DNA of 64,000 nucleotides, from NCBI RefSeq assembly GCF_002269255.1, contig NZ_CP022826.1, forward strand, positions 1 to 64,000. The letters are read 5' to 3'. The position numbers and the translations under genes were made by a program. This stretch comes from Klebsiella quasivariicola (GTDB lineage Bacteria > Pseudomonadota > Gammaproteobacteria > Enterobacterales > Enterobacteriaceae). The notes beneath the pieces are model-generated. The model saw nothing but the letters and a program-made list of their open reading frames with translations. It was not told the origin of the DNA and did not search any database. Within the stretch, counting starts at the first letter, position 1; each line of letters opens with the position of its first letter. Positions 1-8,017 of this stretch are shown here, piece after piece.

Positions 1-1056
1 GTGAATCAAAAGAATCCATACCTACAGCTTTCTGACATTGAGTCAGTAGAAGGTCTTTCGCCGGAGTTCATCTCCTGGCTAGAAAGCCAATCCCCTAAAG
101 AATCACCCCAGCAGCTGCCTTTAAATGAAGGTGCTGAACCAGCGCGCAAAACCCGCCGTCGTCGCGGTACGCACTCAACGGCGTGTCTCTGCCCGGAACC
201 CAGCTGGTACCGACCGGACAACTTCAAAAAGCTCCCTGGCCAGCTTGGCCATGCCTACAACCGCCTTGTTCGCCGCGATCGTAAAACCGGCGCGTTAAGT
301 CTGCGTATGCGGATCAGCCGCCACCCGTACTTCGTGCAGCTGCGTGAGCAGGCCGGCCGGAAGCGTGACTTCCGCCCGGAGCGGGAGAATCTGCTTGATG
401 CCATCGTGCCGCTTATGGTCAGCACCGTTGACCGGGCAACCCATATAGACACTATCAACCTCAGCAAAATGGCGTGGCAGCTCAGCGAAAAAGACAGCGA
501 AGGGAACGTGATCCGGAAGGTGACGGTTCCGCGGGTTTGCCGGCTGCTGCAGCACATGATGGAGTACGGGTTACTGGTGCTGCCTGAAGGTGTCACATGG
601 GACCCGTTTAACCGCAAGTGGTTCCCCAAGCATGTCGTGCTGACGGAACGGCTCTGGAAGATAATCGGCGTTGATCTCGATAAACTGTATGCGGAGCAGG
701 CCGAACAGGTCGCCGCTGAAGCGGCAGGATGGATAACCCGCGATGAGCATGGCCAGGCGGAAGAAATCTCTGTCAAAGCGGCGCGCCGGCGCTGGTATGA
801 GAACATGATGCACGCCACGCTGGTTCGCCGGCGTGAAGCCGCCCTGAAGGGGAAGCGCGAGAAGAAGCTGAAAGCGCTGGCAGAAAAGCCCTTTGACGAC
901 CGTGTATATGCCATGTCCGTTCATCTGATGCGGACGCTGCCGAAAGACGAACTGCACGCGCTGTCGCCTGAACAGTTCACGCAGCGCGTATTCAGCCACC
1001 TTTATCAGCTCGATCTGGGGCTGGAGAGGGAAGCAGGCCCCCCTGCTTATCACTGA
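1..1056 (+). CDS. repA: Replication initiator RepA, IncL/M type
   Basis: This 351-residue protein resembles the RepA initiators of IncL/M plasmids, which are related to the IncB/O/K/Z and ColIb-P9 initiators. It should bind the adjacent origin and recruit host replication proteins. Visible features are a very basic stretch (RKTRRRR, about residues 49-55) and a central basic, probably winged-helix region. The start used is a GTG at base 1, exactly at the window edge. The leader peptide gene (repB) and antisense inc RNA that control repA translation in this family would lie upstream, outside the window, so the true start is not fully secured. DnaA-box-like sites follow within 200 bp of the stop, as expected of a cis-acting initiator gene. 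Confidence 0.9.
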   Translation: MNQKNPYLQLSDIESVEGLSPEFISWLESQSPKESPQQLPLNEGAEPARKTRRRRGTHSTACLCPEPSWYRPDNFKKLPGQLGHAYNRLVRRDRKTGALSLRMRISRHPYFVQLREQAGRKRDFRPERENLLDAIVPLMVSTVDRATHIDTINLSKMAWQLSEKDSEGNVIRKVTVPRVCRLLQHMMEYGLLVLPEGVTWDPFNRKWFPKHVVLTERLWKIIGVDLDKLYAEQAEQVAAEAAGWITRDEHGQAEEISVKAARRRWYENMMHATLVRRREAALKGKREKKLKALAEKPFDDRVYAMSVHLMRTLPKDELHALSPEQFTQRVFSHLYQLDLGLEREAGPPAYH

Positions 1057-1330
1057 TTTTATCCCCCTGTAATTTTCTAACCGCCGCCTGGCGGTTTTCG
1101 TGCTGGCCAGCCGGCGCGACCTGCTCAAATTTCCTCCAGTTTTAACGTGTGGCCATCGTGATTTTTTGACCTTCTGGCGCCGCCGGTGGATAACCGGCAG
1201 TGAAATCACCTCTATCCACAGTTATCCGCAAAGGAGGAAATAAAGTGACCTGCAATCGTGGTCAAAGCAAGCTGCAATACACTCTTAACTTCTTTAAAAA
1301 GATGTTTATTCAATAAAAGAGATCACTGTT
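1057..1330. other. oriV: Putative origin of replication (oriV)
   Basis: The DNA after repA holds three near-consensus DnaA boxes, each one base off TTATCCACA: an inverse copy at 1185-1193, a copy at 1212-1220 and a copy at 1222-1230. An A+T-rich tract follows at about 1270-1330. In related RepA plasmids the origin lies directly downstream of the initiator gene and combines DnaA boxes with an AT-rich unwinding region. No protein-coding frame here has codon use or a ribosome-binding site that convinces me. Confidence 0.65.
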
Positions 1331-1950
1331 ATTCAGGCGCAATTTTCTGTGGATTATGGGAATATGCCTGGCCTTTCAGCGCCGCTACGCGGCACGACGG
1401 CCAGAATGGTCGCTATGCTCCCAGGTTAGCACCCGGCAAATGCCGGGCAGGGTGTCCAGCAGAAACCTCCAGGGCAGATTCTTCTTTGCCCCACCGTGCT
1501 TTTCCCCGCCGAGCCAACGGCTCGGCAGAAAAAAGCATGATGGATGATGTAACTAAGAACACCCCCGTAAGACGGCAGGGCTGCGACACGCACCCCTGAC
1601 GTCAACGCTACTACCCACGCGGGCGGTGTGCCGCTAACGTCACACCGCCCGCTCGCAGTAGCCAGGGGGTAATGTGGCCACAGCGTCACCTGCAGGGCAG
1701 TCTGGCAGGTAAATCGCCTGCCATATCGTGCAATGCCTTTCAGGCAATCAACGCCAGTTTCAGCTGTGAGTTTTAAAATTAACAGGGAAAAGAGGATCGA
1801 TTTAGCCGCGGTTATCCACGTCAGCCGCTCGCAGGCGCGTTAAACAGGGTGAAGACAGGGGAATGTTGCTCTTTTTGCAGTGAAGGGGTCAGTTTGGATA
1901 TAGAGAATTATTGTACGGTAAGCCTGTTTTTTGAACAGACTTACCTATAG
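1331..1950. other. Hairpin-rich non-coding backbone next to the origin
   Basis: No convincing gene is seen. The stretch is dense in short inverted repeats: GCCGAGCC/GGCTCGGC near 1510-1528, a perfect 12-bp stem at 1619-1652, and TGGCAGG/CCTGCCA near 1700-1722. Such structure beside a plasmid origin may serve as a primosome assembly (ssi-like) site or a termination signal. That role is inference. The backbone ends at 1950, where the resistance island begins. Confidence 0.4.
1619..1652. repeat. Perfect 12-bp inverted repeat
   Basis: GCGGGCGGTGTG at 1619-1630 is followed after a 10-base loop by its exact complement at 1641-1652. There is no T-run after either arm, so it does not look like an ordinary intrinsic terminator. 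Its position about 400 bp past the DnaA boxes suggests a structural replication element, but the role is unknown. Confidence 0.6.
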
Positions 1951-1971
1951 GGGGTCGTCTCAGAAAACGGA
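1951..1971. mobile_element. Outer end of a Tn21-family transposon (partial 38-bp IR)
   Basis: The sequence starts GGGGTCGTCTCAGAAAACGG, the first part of the 38-bp terminal repeat of the Tn21/Tn1696 group. The repeat stops after about 21 bases and IS1111-type DNA follows. IS4321/IS5075-type elements are known to insert at a fixed position inside exactly this repeat. The repeat marks the left boundary of the resistance island. No matching Tn21 end is seen on the right side, at 13877. Confidence 0.75.
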
Positions 1972-2760
1972 ATCTATGGTCACTCCCGTTTTTGCAACAC
2001 CGATTTTGACGACAAGTTGGCTTGCTTGAATCTATCCGGCGTCTGAATGGGATTTTATTCCCGCGCCTTGATGAGTTCCGCGCCTGATGAACCTCCAGAA
2101 AATATACGGCTTCAATGAGCCTTTCCGTTTTACAGGTTCCTCAACAGGCCGGTGGGCCGTTAGTATCATCAATATCAGTATTCGCAAAACCAGATCAGTA
2201 ATTCTTTAAACCGGTGTATTTCTGCCGTTATGCTACATAAGTTTGCTGTCGTGCCGTTAGGGCCCAGGCTATTCTGGCCAGCTTGTTTGCCAGAGCACAA
2301 GTGACGACAAAGTTGCTTTTCCGGCACAGTAAATCCCTGACCCAATCGGCCAATTTGCCAGACTGGTGTTCCAGTTTTTGTATGAATACCCTGGCACATT
2401 GAACCAACAAAGTTCGGATCTTTTTATTACCTCGCTTACTAATTCCCAGCAATGTCGTCCTACCTCCCGTGCTGTACTGCCGAGGTACAAGCCCTGTTGC
2501 CGCCGCAAAGTCACGGCTGCTGGCGTACTGCTTCCCGTCGCCAATCTCAGTTGAAATAGTACTCGCTGTCAGTGTTCCGACGCAGGGAATGCTCAGCAAG
2601 CGCTGTCCAACCTCATCTTCGTCCAACTTTCGTTTCAACTGGGATTCCAAATCTTTAATCTGCTCAACAAGATAGTGATAATGCTGTTGTAATTTCAGCA
2701 ATAACTGGCTGAGGTAAAGAGGCAAACTATTATCCTCAAGAATGGTACTCAGTCGACTAA
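1972..2760 (-). mobile_element. IS1111-type (IS4321/IS5075-like) remnant
   Basis: The element lies in a Tn21-type terminal repeat, the signature target of IS4321/IS5075. Only the part coding for the C-terminal half of the transposase remains. The 5' half of the gene is lost at 2760, where a Tn3-derived miniature element begins. Sequence beyond that element (2970 onward) does not continue the transposase, so this is a deletion and not a simple insertion. Confidence 0.65.
2228..2760 (-). pseudogene. 5'-truncated IS110/IS1111-family transposase
   Basis: About 177 residues remain of a transposase expected to be roughly twice that length. The segment includes the IS110-family transposase_20-type region with IPCVGTLTAS, the AAATGLVPRQYSTGG block and GISKRGNKKIRTLLVQCA. 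The N-terminal RuvC-like DEDD catalytic domain is missing. The gene reads leftward and ends at a normal stop at 2228. An apparent start near 2776 is a TTG inside the miniature element and is not native. Confidence 0.75.
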
Positions 2761-2969
2761 GGGGTTTGAGGTCCAACCGTACGAAAACGTACGGTAAGAG
2801 GAAAATTATCGTCTGAAAAATCGATTAGTAGACAAGAAAGTCCGTTAAGTGCCAATTTTCGATTAAAAAGACACCGTTTTGATGGCGTTTTCCAATGTAC
2901 ATTATGTTTCGATATATCAGACAGTTACTTCACTAACGTACGTTTTCGTTCTATTGGCCTTCAGACCCC
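2761..2969. mobile_element. 209-bp Tn3-derived miniature element (TIME-like)
   Basis: The segment is bounded by two inverted 38-bp Tn3-type ends: GGGGTTTGAGGTCC at 2761, closing with ACGAAAACGTACGGTAAG by 2798, and, read on the minus strand from 2969, GGGGTCTGAAGGCC closing with ACGAAAACGTACGTTAGT. The two arms match at most positions. There is no room for a transposase. Inside are TGTCTGATATATCG-type motifs (minus strand, about 2900-2925) like resolvase sites. The flanking pentamers are ACTAA and AATAA, one mismatch apart, so a clean target duplication is not present. Confidence 0.7.
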
Positions 2970-3101
2970 AATAACGACCCGGCCAAGATAAATCGCATGA
3001 CGGCCTTTTTGGCCGGGGGTAGCATGACCGGACACTTTGCGTATACCCAAATTAACCGGAGGTGATGTGTTTGAAGGTACAGATTGGTTTGACTATCTGA
3101 T
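2970..3101. other. 132 bp of unassigned DNA before the integron
   Basis: The segment lies between the miniature element and the integron end. It holds an imperfect GGCC-rich hairpin (gacggcctttttggccggg, about 2999-3017) but no gene. It may be a remnant of the transposon res region into which Tn402-type integrons often insert. I could not assign it. Confidence 0.3.
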
Positions 3102-3126
3102 TGTCGTTTTCAGAAGACGGCTGCAC
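3102..3126. mobile_element. IRi: Class 1 integron/Tn402 terminal repeat IRi
   Basis: The 25 bases beginning TGTCGTTTTCAGAAGACGG match the initial inverted repeat of Tn402-derived class 1 integrons. It lies about 180 bp past the end of intI1, at its usual distance. The right-hand end of the integron (3'-conserved segment qacEdelta1/sul1, IRt) is absent from the window, having been lost where IS903 joins. Confidence 0.9.
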
Positions 3127-3303
3127 TGAACGTCAGAAGCCGACTGCACTATAGCAGCGGAGGGGTTGGATCCATCAGGCAACGACGGGCTGCTGCCGGC
3201 CATCAGCGGACGCAGGGAGGACTTTCCGCAACCGGCCGTTCGATGCGGCACCGATGGCCTTCGCGCAGGGGTAGTGAATCCGCCAGGATTGACTTGCGCT
3301 GCC

Positions 3304-4317
3304 CTACCTCTCACTAGTGAGGGGCGGCAGCGCATCAAGCGGTGAGCGCACTCCGGCACCGCCAACTTTCAGCACATGCGTGTAAATCATCGTCGTAGAG
3401 ACGTCGGAATGGCCGAGCAGATCCTGCACGGTTCGAATGTCGTAACCGCTGCGGAGCAAGGCCGTCGCGAACGAGTGGCGGAGGGTGTGCGGTGTGGCGG
3501 GCTTCGTGATGCCTGCTTGTTCTACGGCACGTTTGAAGGCGCGCTGAAAGGTCTGGTCATACATGTGATGGCGACGCACGACACCGCTCCGTGGATCGGT
3601 CGAATGCGTGTGCTGCGCAAAAACCCAGAACCACGGCCAGGAATGCCCGGCGCGCGGATACTTCCGCTCAAGGGCGTCGGGAAGCGCAACGCCGCTGCGG
3701 CCCTCGGCCTGGTCCTTCAGCCACCATGCCCGTGCACGCGACAGCTGCTCGCGCAGGCTGGGTGCCAAGCTCTCGGGTAACATCAAGGCCCGATCCTTGG
3801 AGCCCTTGCCCTCCCGCACGATGATCGTGCCGTGATCGAAATCCAGATCCTTGACCCGCAGTTGCAAACCCTCACTGATCCGCATGCCCGTTCCATACAG
3901 AAGCTGGGCGAACAAACGATGCTCGCCTTCCAGAAAACCGAGGATGCGAACCACTTCATCCGGGGTCAGCACCACCGGCAAGCGCCGCGACGGCCGAGGT
4001 CTTCCGATCTCCTGAAGCCAGGGCAGATCCGTGCACAGCACCTTGCCGTAGAAGAACAGCAAGGCCGCCAATGCCTGACGATGCGTGGAGACCGAAACCT
4101 TGCGCTCGTTCGCCAGCCAGGACAGAAATGCCTCGACTTCGCTGCTGCCCAAGGTTGCCGGGTGACGCACACCGTGGAAACGGATGAAGGCACGAACCCA
4201 GTGGACATAAGCCTGTTCGGTTCGTAAACTGTAATGCAAGTAGCGTATGCGCTCACGCAACTGGTCCAGAACCTTGACCGAACGCAGCGGTGGTAACGGC
4301 GCAGTGGCGGTTTTCAT
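3304..4317 (-). CDS. intI1: Class 1 integron integrase
   Basis: This is the full-length 337-residue tyrosine recombinase that inserts and excises gene cassettes at attI1. Visible marks are the GMRISEGL block with the first catalytic arginine, the HTLRHSF block, [10 protein letters not shown], and the nucleophile tyrosine in TTMIYTHV. Residue 32 is Arg and residue 39 is His, consistent with the promoter variant carried inside the gene. It is transcribed away from the cassettes. The reading frame is intact, so the integrase is probably functional even though the cassette array has been cut short. Confidence 0.97.
4202..4230 (+). promoter_or_regulatory. Pc: Cassette promoter Pc, PcH1 variant
   Basis: The -35 is TGGACA (4202-4207) and the -10 is TAAACT (4225-4230), with a 17-bp spacer. 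This combination is the hybrid PcH1. It lies inside intI1 on the opposite strand and drives the cassettes. PcH1 is described as weaker than PcS and stronger than PcW. Confidence 0.9.
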
Positions 4318-4320
4318 GGC

Positions 4321-4349
4321 TTGTTATGACTGTTTTTTTGGGGTACAGT
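4321..4349 (+). promoter_or_regulatory. P2: Second cassette promoter P2, active form
   Basis: TTGTTA (4321-4326) and TACAGT (4344-4349) are separated by 17 bases because of a GGG insertion. The usual class 1 integron has a 14-bp spacer and an inactive P2. aadB should therefore be driven by both Pc and P2. Confidence 0.85.
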
Positions 4350-4400
4350 CTATGCCTCGGGCATCCAAGCAGCAAGCGCGTTACGCCGTGGGTCGATGTT

Positions 4401-4462
4401 TGATGTTATGGAGCAGCAACGATGTTACGCAGCAGGGCAGTCGCCCTAAAACAAAGTTAGGC
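4401..4462 (+). other. attI1: Integron recombination site attI1
   Basis: The sequence from TGATGTTATGGAGCAGC to the core GTTAGGC is the standard attI1 site. Recombination occurs between G4456 and T4457, so the first cassette starts at 4457. Confidence 0.9.
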
Positions 4463-4465
4463 CGC

Positions 4466-4999
4466 ATGGACACAACGCAGGTCACATTGATACACAAAAT
4501 TCTAGCTGCGGCAGATGAGCGAAATCTGCCGCTCTGGATCGGTGGGGGCTGGGCGATCGATGCACGGCTAGGGCGTGTAACACGCAAGCACGATGATATT
4601 GATCTGACGTTTCCCGGCGAGAGGCGCGGCGAGCTCGAGGCAATAGTTGAAATGCTCGGCGGGCGCGTCATGGAGGAGTTGGACTATGGATTCTTAGCGG
4701 AGATCGGGGATGAGTTACTTGACTGCGAACCTGCTTGGTGGGCAGACGAAGCGTATGAAATCGCGGAGGCTCCGCAGGGCTCGTGCCCAGAGGCGGCTGA
4801 GGGCGTCATCGCCGGGCGGCCAGTCCGTTGTAACAGCTGGGAGGCGATCATCTGGGATTACTTTTACTATGCCGATGAAGTACCACCAGTGGACTGGCCT
4901 ACAAAGCACATAGAGTCCTACAGGCTCGCATGCACCTCACTCGGGGCGGAAAAGGTTGAGGTCTTGCGTGCCGCTTTCAGGTCGCGATATGCGGCCTAA
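4466..4999 (+). CDS. aadB: Aminoglycoside nucleotidyltransferase ANT(2'')-Ia
   Basis: This 177-residue enzyme transfers AMP to the 2''-hydroxyl of gentamicin, tobramycin and kanamycin. The nucleotidyltransferase signature is visible as GGGWAIDARLG followed by the metal-binding KHDDIDL. The start is the ATG at 4466, nine bases into the cassette. A longer frame runs in from attI1 but has no role. The cassette (4457-5047) is 591 bp, the usual aadB size, and it is first in the array, so it is expressed from PcH1 and P2. Confidence 0.97.
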   Translation: MDTTQVTLIHKILAAADERNLPLWIGGGWAIDARLGRVTRKHDDIDLTFPGERRGELEAIVEMLGGRVMEELDYGFLAEIGDELLDCEPAWWADEAYEIAEAPQGSCPEAAEGVIAGRPVRCNSWEAIIWDYFYYADEVPPVDWPTKHIESYRLACTSLGAEKVEVLRAAFRSRYAA

Positions 5000-5053
5000 C
5001 AATTCGTCCAAGCCGACGCCGCTTCGCGGCGCGGCTTAACTCAGGTGTTAGCT
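4994..5053 (+). other. attC: attC site (59-base element) of the aadB cassette
   Basis: It runs from GCCTAAC (4994) to GTTAGCT (5053) with the inner arms AAGCCGACGCCGC and GCGGCGCGGCTT forming the stem. The aadB stop codon lies inside it. The cassette boundary is G5047/T5048. Confidence 0.9.
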
Positions 5054-5127
5054 TGACGCTCCGCGCAGGAAAGAGAAAATGGATAAACTTCCAAATTTCA
5101 TATTTGAAAACTATAGTGACTTAAAAA
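5048..5127 (+). pseudogene. Truncated second gene cassette
   Basis: DNA after the aadB attC begins with a cassette-type boundary (TTAGCTTGACGC) and carries an ATG at 5079 behind a GGAAAGAG ribosome-binding site. Only 16 codons remain (MDKLPNFIFENYSDLK) before IS903 begins at 5128. I do not recognise the gene from this fragment. It shows that a longer cassette array existed and was cut by IS903 or by a deletion starting at it. Confidence 0.7.
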
Positions 5128-6184
5128 GGCTTTGTTGAATAAATCAGATTTCGGGTAAGTCTCCCCCGTAGCGGGTTGTGTTTTCAGGCAATACGCACGC
5201 TTTCAGGCATACCTGCTTTCGTCATTTTGTTCAGCGCTCGTACCAGGGCCATAGCCTCCGCAACCTGACCATCGTAGTCACGCAGCGTCAGTGAACCCCC
5301 GAACAGCTGTTTTACCCGGTACATCGCCGTTTCCGCTATCGAGCGACGGTTGTAATCTGTTGTCCATTTCCACCGCGCATTACTCCCGGTCATTCGCTGA
5401 TTAGCCACTGCACGGTTACGGTCTGCATATTCACCGGGCCAGTAACCCGCACCTTTTCGGGGAGGGATAAGCGCGCTGATTTTCTTACGCCGCAGTTCAT
5501 CGTGACAGAGCCGGGTGTCGTAAGCGCCGTCTGCCGATGCTGCCCTGATTTTTCTGTGAGTCTGCCGGATAAGACCCGGGAAGGCTTCTGAGTCCGTCAC
5601 ATTGTTCAGCGACAGGTCTGCACAGATGATTTCATGTGTGTTGCTGTCAACTGCCAGATGCAGCTTACGCCAGATACGGCGGCGTTCCTGGCCATGCTTT
5701 TTGACTTTCCACTCGCCTTCACCGAAGACCTTCAGCCCGGTGGAATCAATCACCAGATGCGCGATTTCACCCCGGGTGAACGTTTTGAAACTGACATTAA
5801 CCGACTTTGCGCGCTTGCTGACACTGGTGTAATCCGGGCAGCGCAACGGAACATTCATCAGTGTAAAAATGGAATCAATAAAACCCTGTGCAGCCCGCAG
5901 GGTCAGCCTGAATACGCGTTTAATGACCAGCACAGTCGTGATGGCAAGGTCAGAATAGCGCTGAGGTCTGCCTCGTGATGAAGGCGTTGCCGACTCATAC
6001 CAGGCCTGAATAGCTTCATCATCCAGCCAGAAAGTTATGGAGCCACGGTTGATGAGGGCTTTATTGTAGGTGGGCCAGTTGGTGATTTTGAACTTTTGCT
6101 TTGCCACGGAACGGTCTGCGTTGTCGGGAAGATGTGTGATCTGATCCTTCAACTCAGCAAAAGTTCGATTTATTCAACAAAGCC
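5128..6184 (-). mobile_element. IS903: Complete IS903-type insertion sequence
   Basis: The element is 1057 bp, the exact IS903 length, and both ends carry the 18-bp repeat GGCTTTGTTGAATAAATC (the right end reads as its complement up to 6184). The 9-bp flanks (ACTTAAAAA and ATTGTGAAT) differ, so there is no target duplication. This implies a deletion or recombination joined integron DNA on the left to the blaSHV segment on the right. Confidence 0.95.
5184..6107 (-). CDS. tnpA: IS903 transposase (IS5 family)
   Basis: The 307-residue DDE transposase starts at a GTG (VAKQKFKI), the usual IS903 start. An upstream in-frame ATG would add 15 unrelated residues. Catalytic candidates are the Asp in VIDSTGL, the Asp in SADGAYD and the Glu in SIAETAMYR. 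The frame is intact, so the element is probably active. Confidence 0.93.
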   Translation of the reverse strand: MAKQKFKITNWPTYNKALINRGSITFWLDDEAIQAWYESATPSSRGRPQRYSDLAITTVLVIKRVFRLTLRAAQGFIDSIFTLMNVPLRCPDYTSVSKRAKSVNVSFKTFTRGEIAHLVIDSTGLKVFGEGEWKVKKHGQERRRIWRKLHLAVDSNTHEIICADLSLNNVTDSEAFPGLIRQTHRKIRAASADGAYDTRLCHDELRRKKISALIPPRKGAGYWPGEYADRNRAVANQRMTGSNARWKWTTDYNRRSIAETAMYRVKQLFGGSLTLRDYDGQVAEAMALVRALNKMTKAGMPESVRIA

Positions 6185-6272
6185 ATTGTGAATCAGCAAA
6201 ACGCCGGGTTATTCTTATTTGTCGCTTCTTTACTCGCCTTTATCGGCCCTCACTCAAGGATGTATTGTGGTT
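6185..6272 (+). promoter_or_regulatory. Upstream region and candidate promoter of blaSHV
   Basis: This is the Klebsiella chromosomal sequence normally found before blaSHV, entered directly from the IS903 end. A candidate promoter is TTGTGA (6186-6191), an 18-base spacer and TATTCT (6210-6215). In many plasmids an IS26 end supplies the -35 at this junction. Here IS903 stands in that place, so promoter strength may differ. Confidence 0.45.
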
Positions 6273-7133
6273 ATGCGTTATTTTCGCCTGTGTATTATCT
6301 CCCTGTTAGCCACCCTGCCGCTGGCGGTACACGCCAGCCCGCAGCCGCTTGAGCAAATTAAACTAAGCGAAAGCCAGCTGTCGGGCAGCGTAGGCATGAT
6401 AGAAATGGATCTGGCCAGCGGCCGCACGCTGACCGCCTGGCGCGCCGATGAACGCTTTCCCATGATGAGCACCTTTAAAGTAGTGCTCTGCGGCGCAGTG
6501 CTGGCGCGGGTGGATGCCGGTGACGAACAGCTGGAGCGAAAGATCCACTATCGCCAGCAGGATCTGGTGGACTACTCGCCGGTCAGCGAAAAACACCTTG
6601 CCGACGGCATGACGGTCGGCGAACTCTGTGCCGCCGCCATTACCATGAGCGATAACAGCGCCGCCAATCTGCTGCTGGCCACCGTCGGCGGCCCCGCAGG
6701 ATTGACTGCCTTTTTGCGCCAGATCGGCGACAACGTCACCCGCCTTGACCGCTGGGAAACGGAACTGAATGAGGCGCTTCCCGGCGACGCCCGCGACACC
6801 ACTACCCCGGCCAGCATGGCCGCGACCCTGCGCAAGCTGCTGACCAGCCAGCGTCTGAGCGCCCGTTCGCAACGGCAGCTGCTGCAGTGGATGGTGGACG
6901 ATCGGGTCGCCGGACCGTTGATCCGCTCCGTGCTGCCGGCGGGCTGGTTTATCGCCGATAAGACCGGAGCTAGCAAACGGGGTGCGCGCGGGATTGTCGC
7001 CCTGCTTGGCCCGAATAACAAAGCAGAGCGGATTGTGGTGATTTATCTGCGGGATACGCCGGCGAGCATGGCCGAGCGAAATCAGCAAATCGCCGGGATC
7101 GGCGCGGCGCTGATCGAGCACTGGCAACGCTAA
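6273..7133 (+). CDS. blaSHV-7: Extended-spectrum class A beta-lactamase SHV-7
   Basis: This is a full-length 286-residue SHV enzyme with a signal peptide, the STFK serine motif, the SDN loop and KTG. Compared with SHV-1 (Ambler numbering) I read Ile8Phe, Arg43Ser, Gly238Ser and Glu240Lys. That set defines SHV-7. Ser238 and Lys240 widen the active site and give hydrolysis of cefotaxime and ceftazidime, and position 35 remains Leu, so it is not SHV-12. The enzyme acts in the periplasm. The gene sits on a Klebsiella-derived segment with the deoR-type gene behind it. The allele call depends on recalled reference residues. Confidence 0.93.
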   Translation: MRYFRLCIISLLATLPLAVHASPQPLEQIKLSESQLSGSVGMIEMDLASGRTLTAWRADERFPMMSTFKVVLCGAVLARVDAGDEQLERKIHYRQQDLVDYSPVSEKHLADGMTVGELCAAAITMSDNSAANLLLATVGGPAGLTAFLRQIGDNVTRLDRWETELNEALPGDARDTTTPASMAATLRKLLTSQRLSARSQRQLLQWMVDDRVAGPLIRSVLPAGWFIADKTGASKRGARGIVALLGPNNKAERIVVIYLRDTPASMAERNQQIAGIGAALIEHWQR

Positions 7134-7153
7134 CCCGGCGGTGGCCGCGCGCG

Positions 7154-7915
7154 TTATCCGGCTCGTAGCACCTCGCAGGCGTGCCGGGCGATATGACTGG
7201 CGGCGGCATCGGAGAGATGCCGGTCGGTAATGATGGTGGTGAACCGGGTCAAAGGTAACGCCATAAACGTGGCCACCTGATTGTATTTCGAACTGTCGCA
7301 CAGCAGGATGCTTCTCGCGCTGACCTGGCTGACGGTCTCCTTGACGGTAACCTTGTTCTCATCAGGGGTGAATATCCCGCGACTGTCCCAGCCGCTGGCG
7401 GAGATAAAGGCCGTATCGATAGCCAGGTGGCGTAACGTACGCGCCGCCGATTCGCCCACGCAGGAGCGGTTCTCCCGGCACAGAGTGCCGCCGGTGTGGA
7501 TCACGCCGCACTGACTGGCATCGATCAGCAGCTGGGTTATCTCAAAATCATTGGTGACCACCTGGAGATCGTTCCGGTCGAGGATCGCCCGCGCCAGCGC
7601 CAGGGTGGTAGTCCCGGCATCCAGATAGATGCAACTGTTTTTAGCGATATGACTCGCCGCCAGCGCGCCGATCGCCTGTTTCTCCTCACTCTGCAGCGTG
7701 CTTTTCACCAGATGACTGGGTTCCGCGGCCAGCCGGCTGACGGCGCGTACGCCGCCCGAGACGCTGACCAGCAGCCCCTGCTCCTCCAGTTTACTGACGT
7801 CCCGACGGATGGTCATATGGGACACGCCGAGGATCTCCGTCAGCTCGTTAATGCTTACCGCCCCACGCTGCTCCACCAGGGCTAAAATACGCTGATGTCG
7901 TTCTATTGGAATCAC
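7154..7915 (-). CDS. DeoR/GlpR-family transcriptional regulator
   Basis: The protein has 253 residues with an N-terminal winged helix (RHQRILALVEQRGAVSINEL, then TILGVSHMTIRRDVSKLE) and a C-terminal sugar-phosphate sensing domain (DAGTTTLALA, CVGESAART). It is the gene that follows blaSHV convergently on the Klebsiella chromosome and was carried along when the beta-lactamase was mobilised. It is intact, but its target genes stayed behind, so it is probably a passenger. Confidence 0.88.
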   Translation of the reverse strand: MIPIERHQRILALVEQRGAVSINELTEILGVSHMTIRRDVSKLEEQGLLVSVSGGVRAVSRLAAEPSHLVKSTLQSEEKQAIGALAASHIAKNSCIYLDAGTTTLALARAILDRNDLQVVTNDFEITQLLIDASQCGVIHTGGTLCRENRSCVGESAARTLRHLAIDTAFISASGWDSRGIFTPDENKVTVKETVSQVSARSILLCDSSKYNQVATFMALPLTRFTTIITDRHLSDAAASHIARHACEVLRAG

Positions 7916-8017
7916 CGCTCTCCCCTTACCATTTTTTCACACCAGGCGTCACCACCCAGGCTACGGCCCTGGCGACACCCGGTGTTGTTGGGGTCGGTTC
8001 CGGCTGAGGGCGAAATG

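Noticed and set aside
1258..1599. A possible 113-codon rightward gene after the origin
   Set aside because: It crosses several hairpins, is Arg/Cys/Pro-rich with no recognisable fold and lacks a ribosome-binding site. The region is better read as structured non-coding DNA.
3102..5127. A complete class 1 integron with qacEdelta1/sul1
   Set aside because: The 3'-conserved segment is absent. The array ends at IS903.
5119..6193. IS903 as a fresh insertion with 9-bp target duplication
   Set aside because: The flanks ACTTAAAAA and ATTGTGAAT differ, so the junctions come from deletion or recombination.
6363..7301. A 312-codon frame opposite blaSHV
   Set aside because: It is a shadow frame of a high-GC gene, with no start signals and composition typical of antisense frames.
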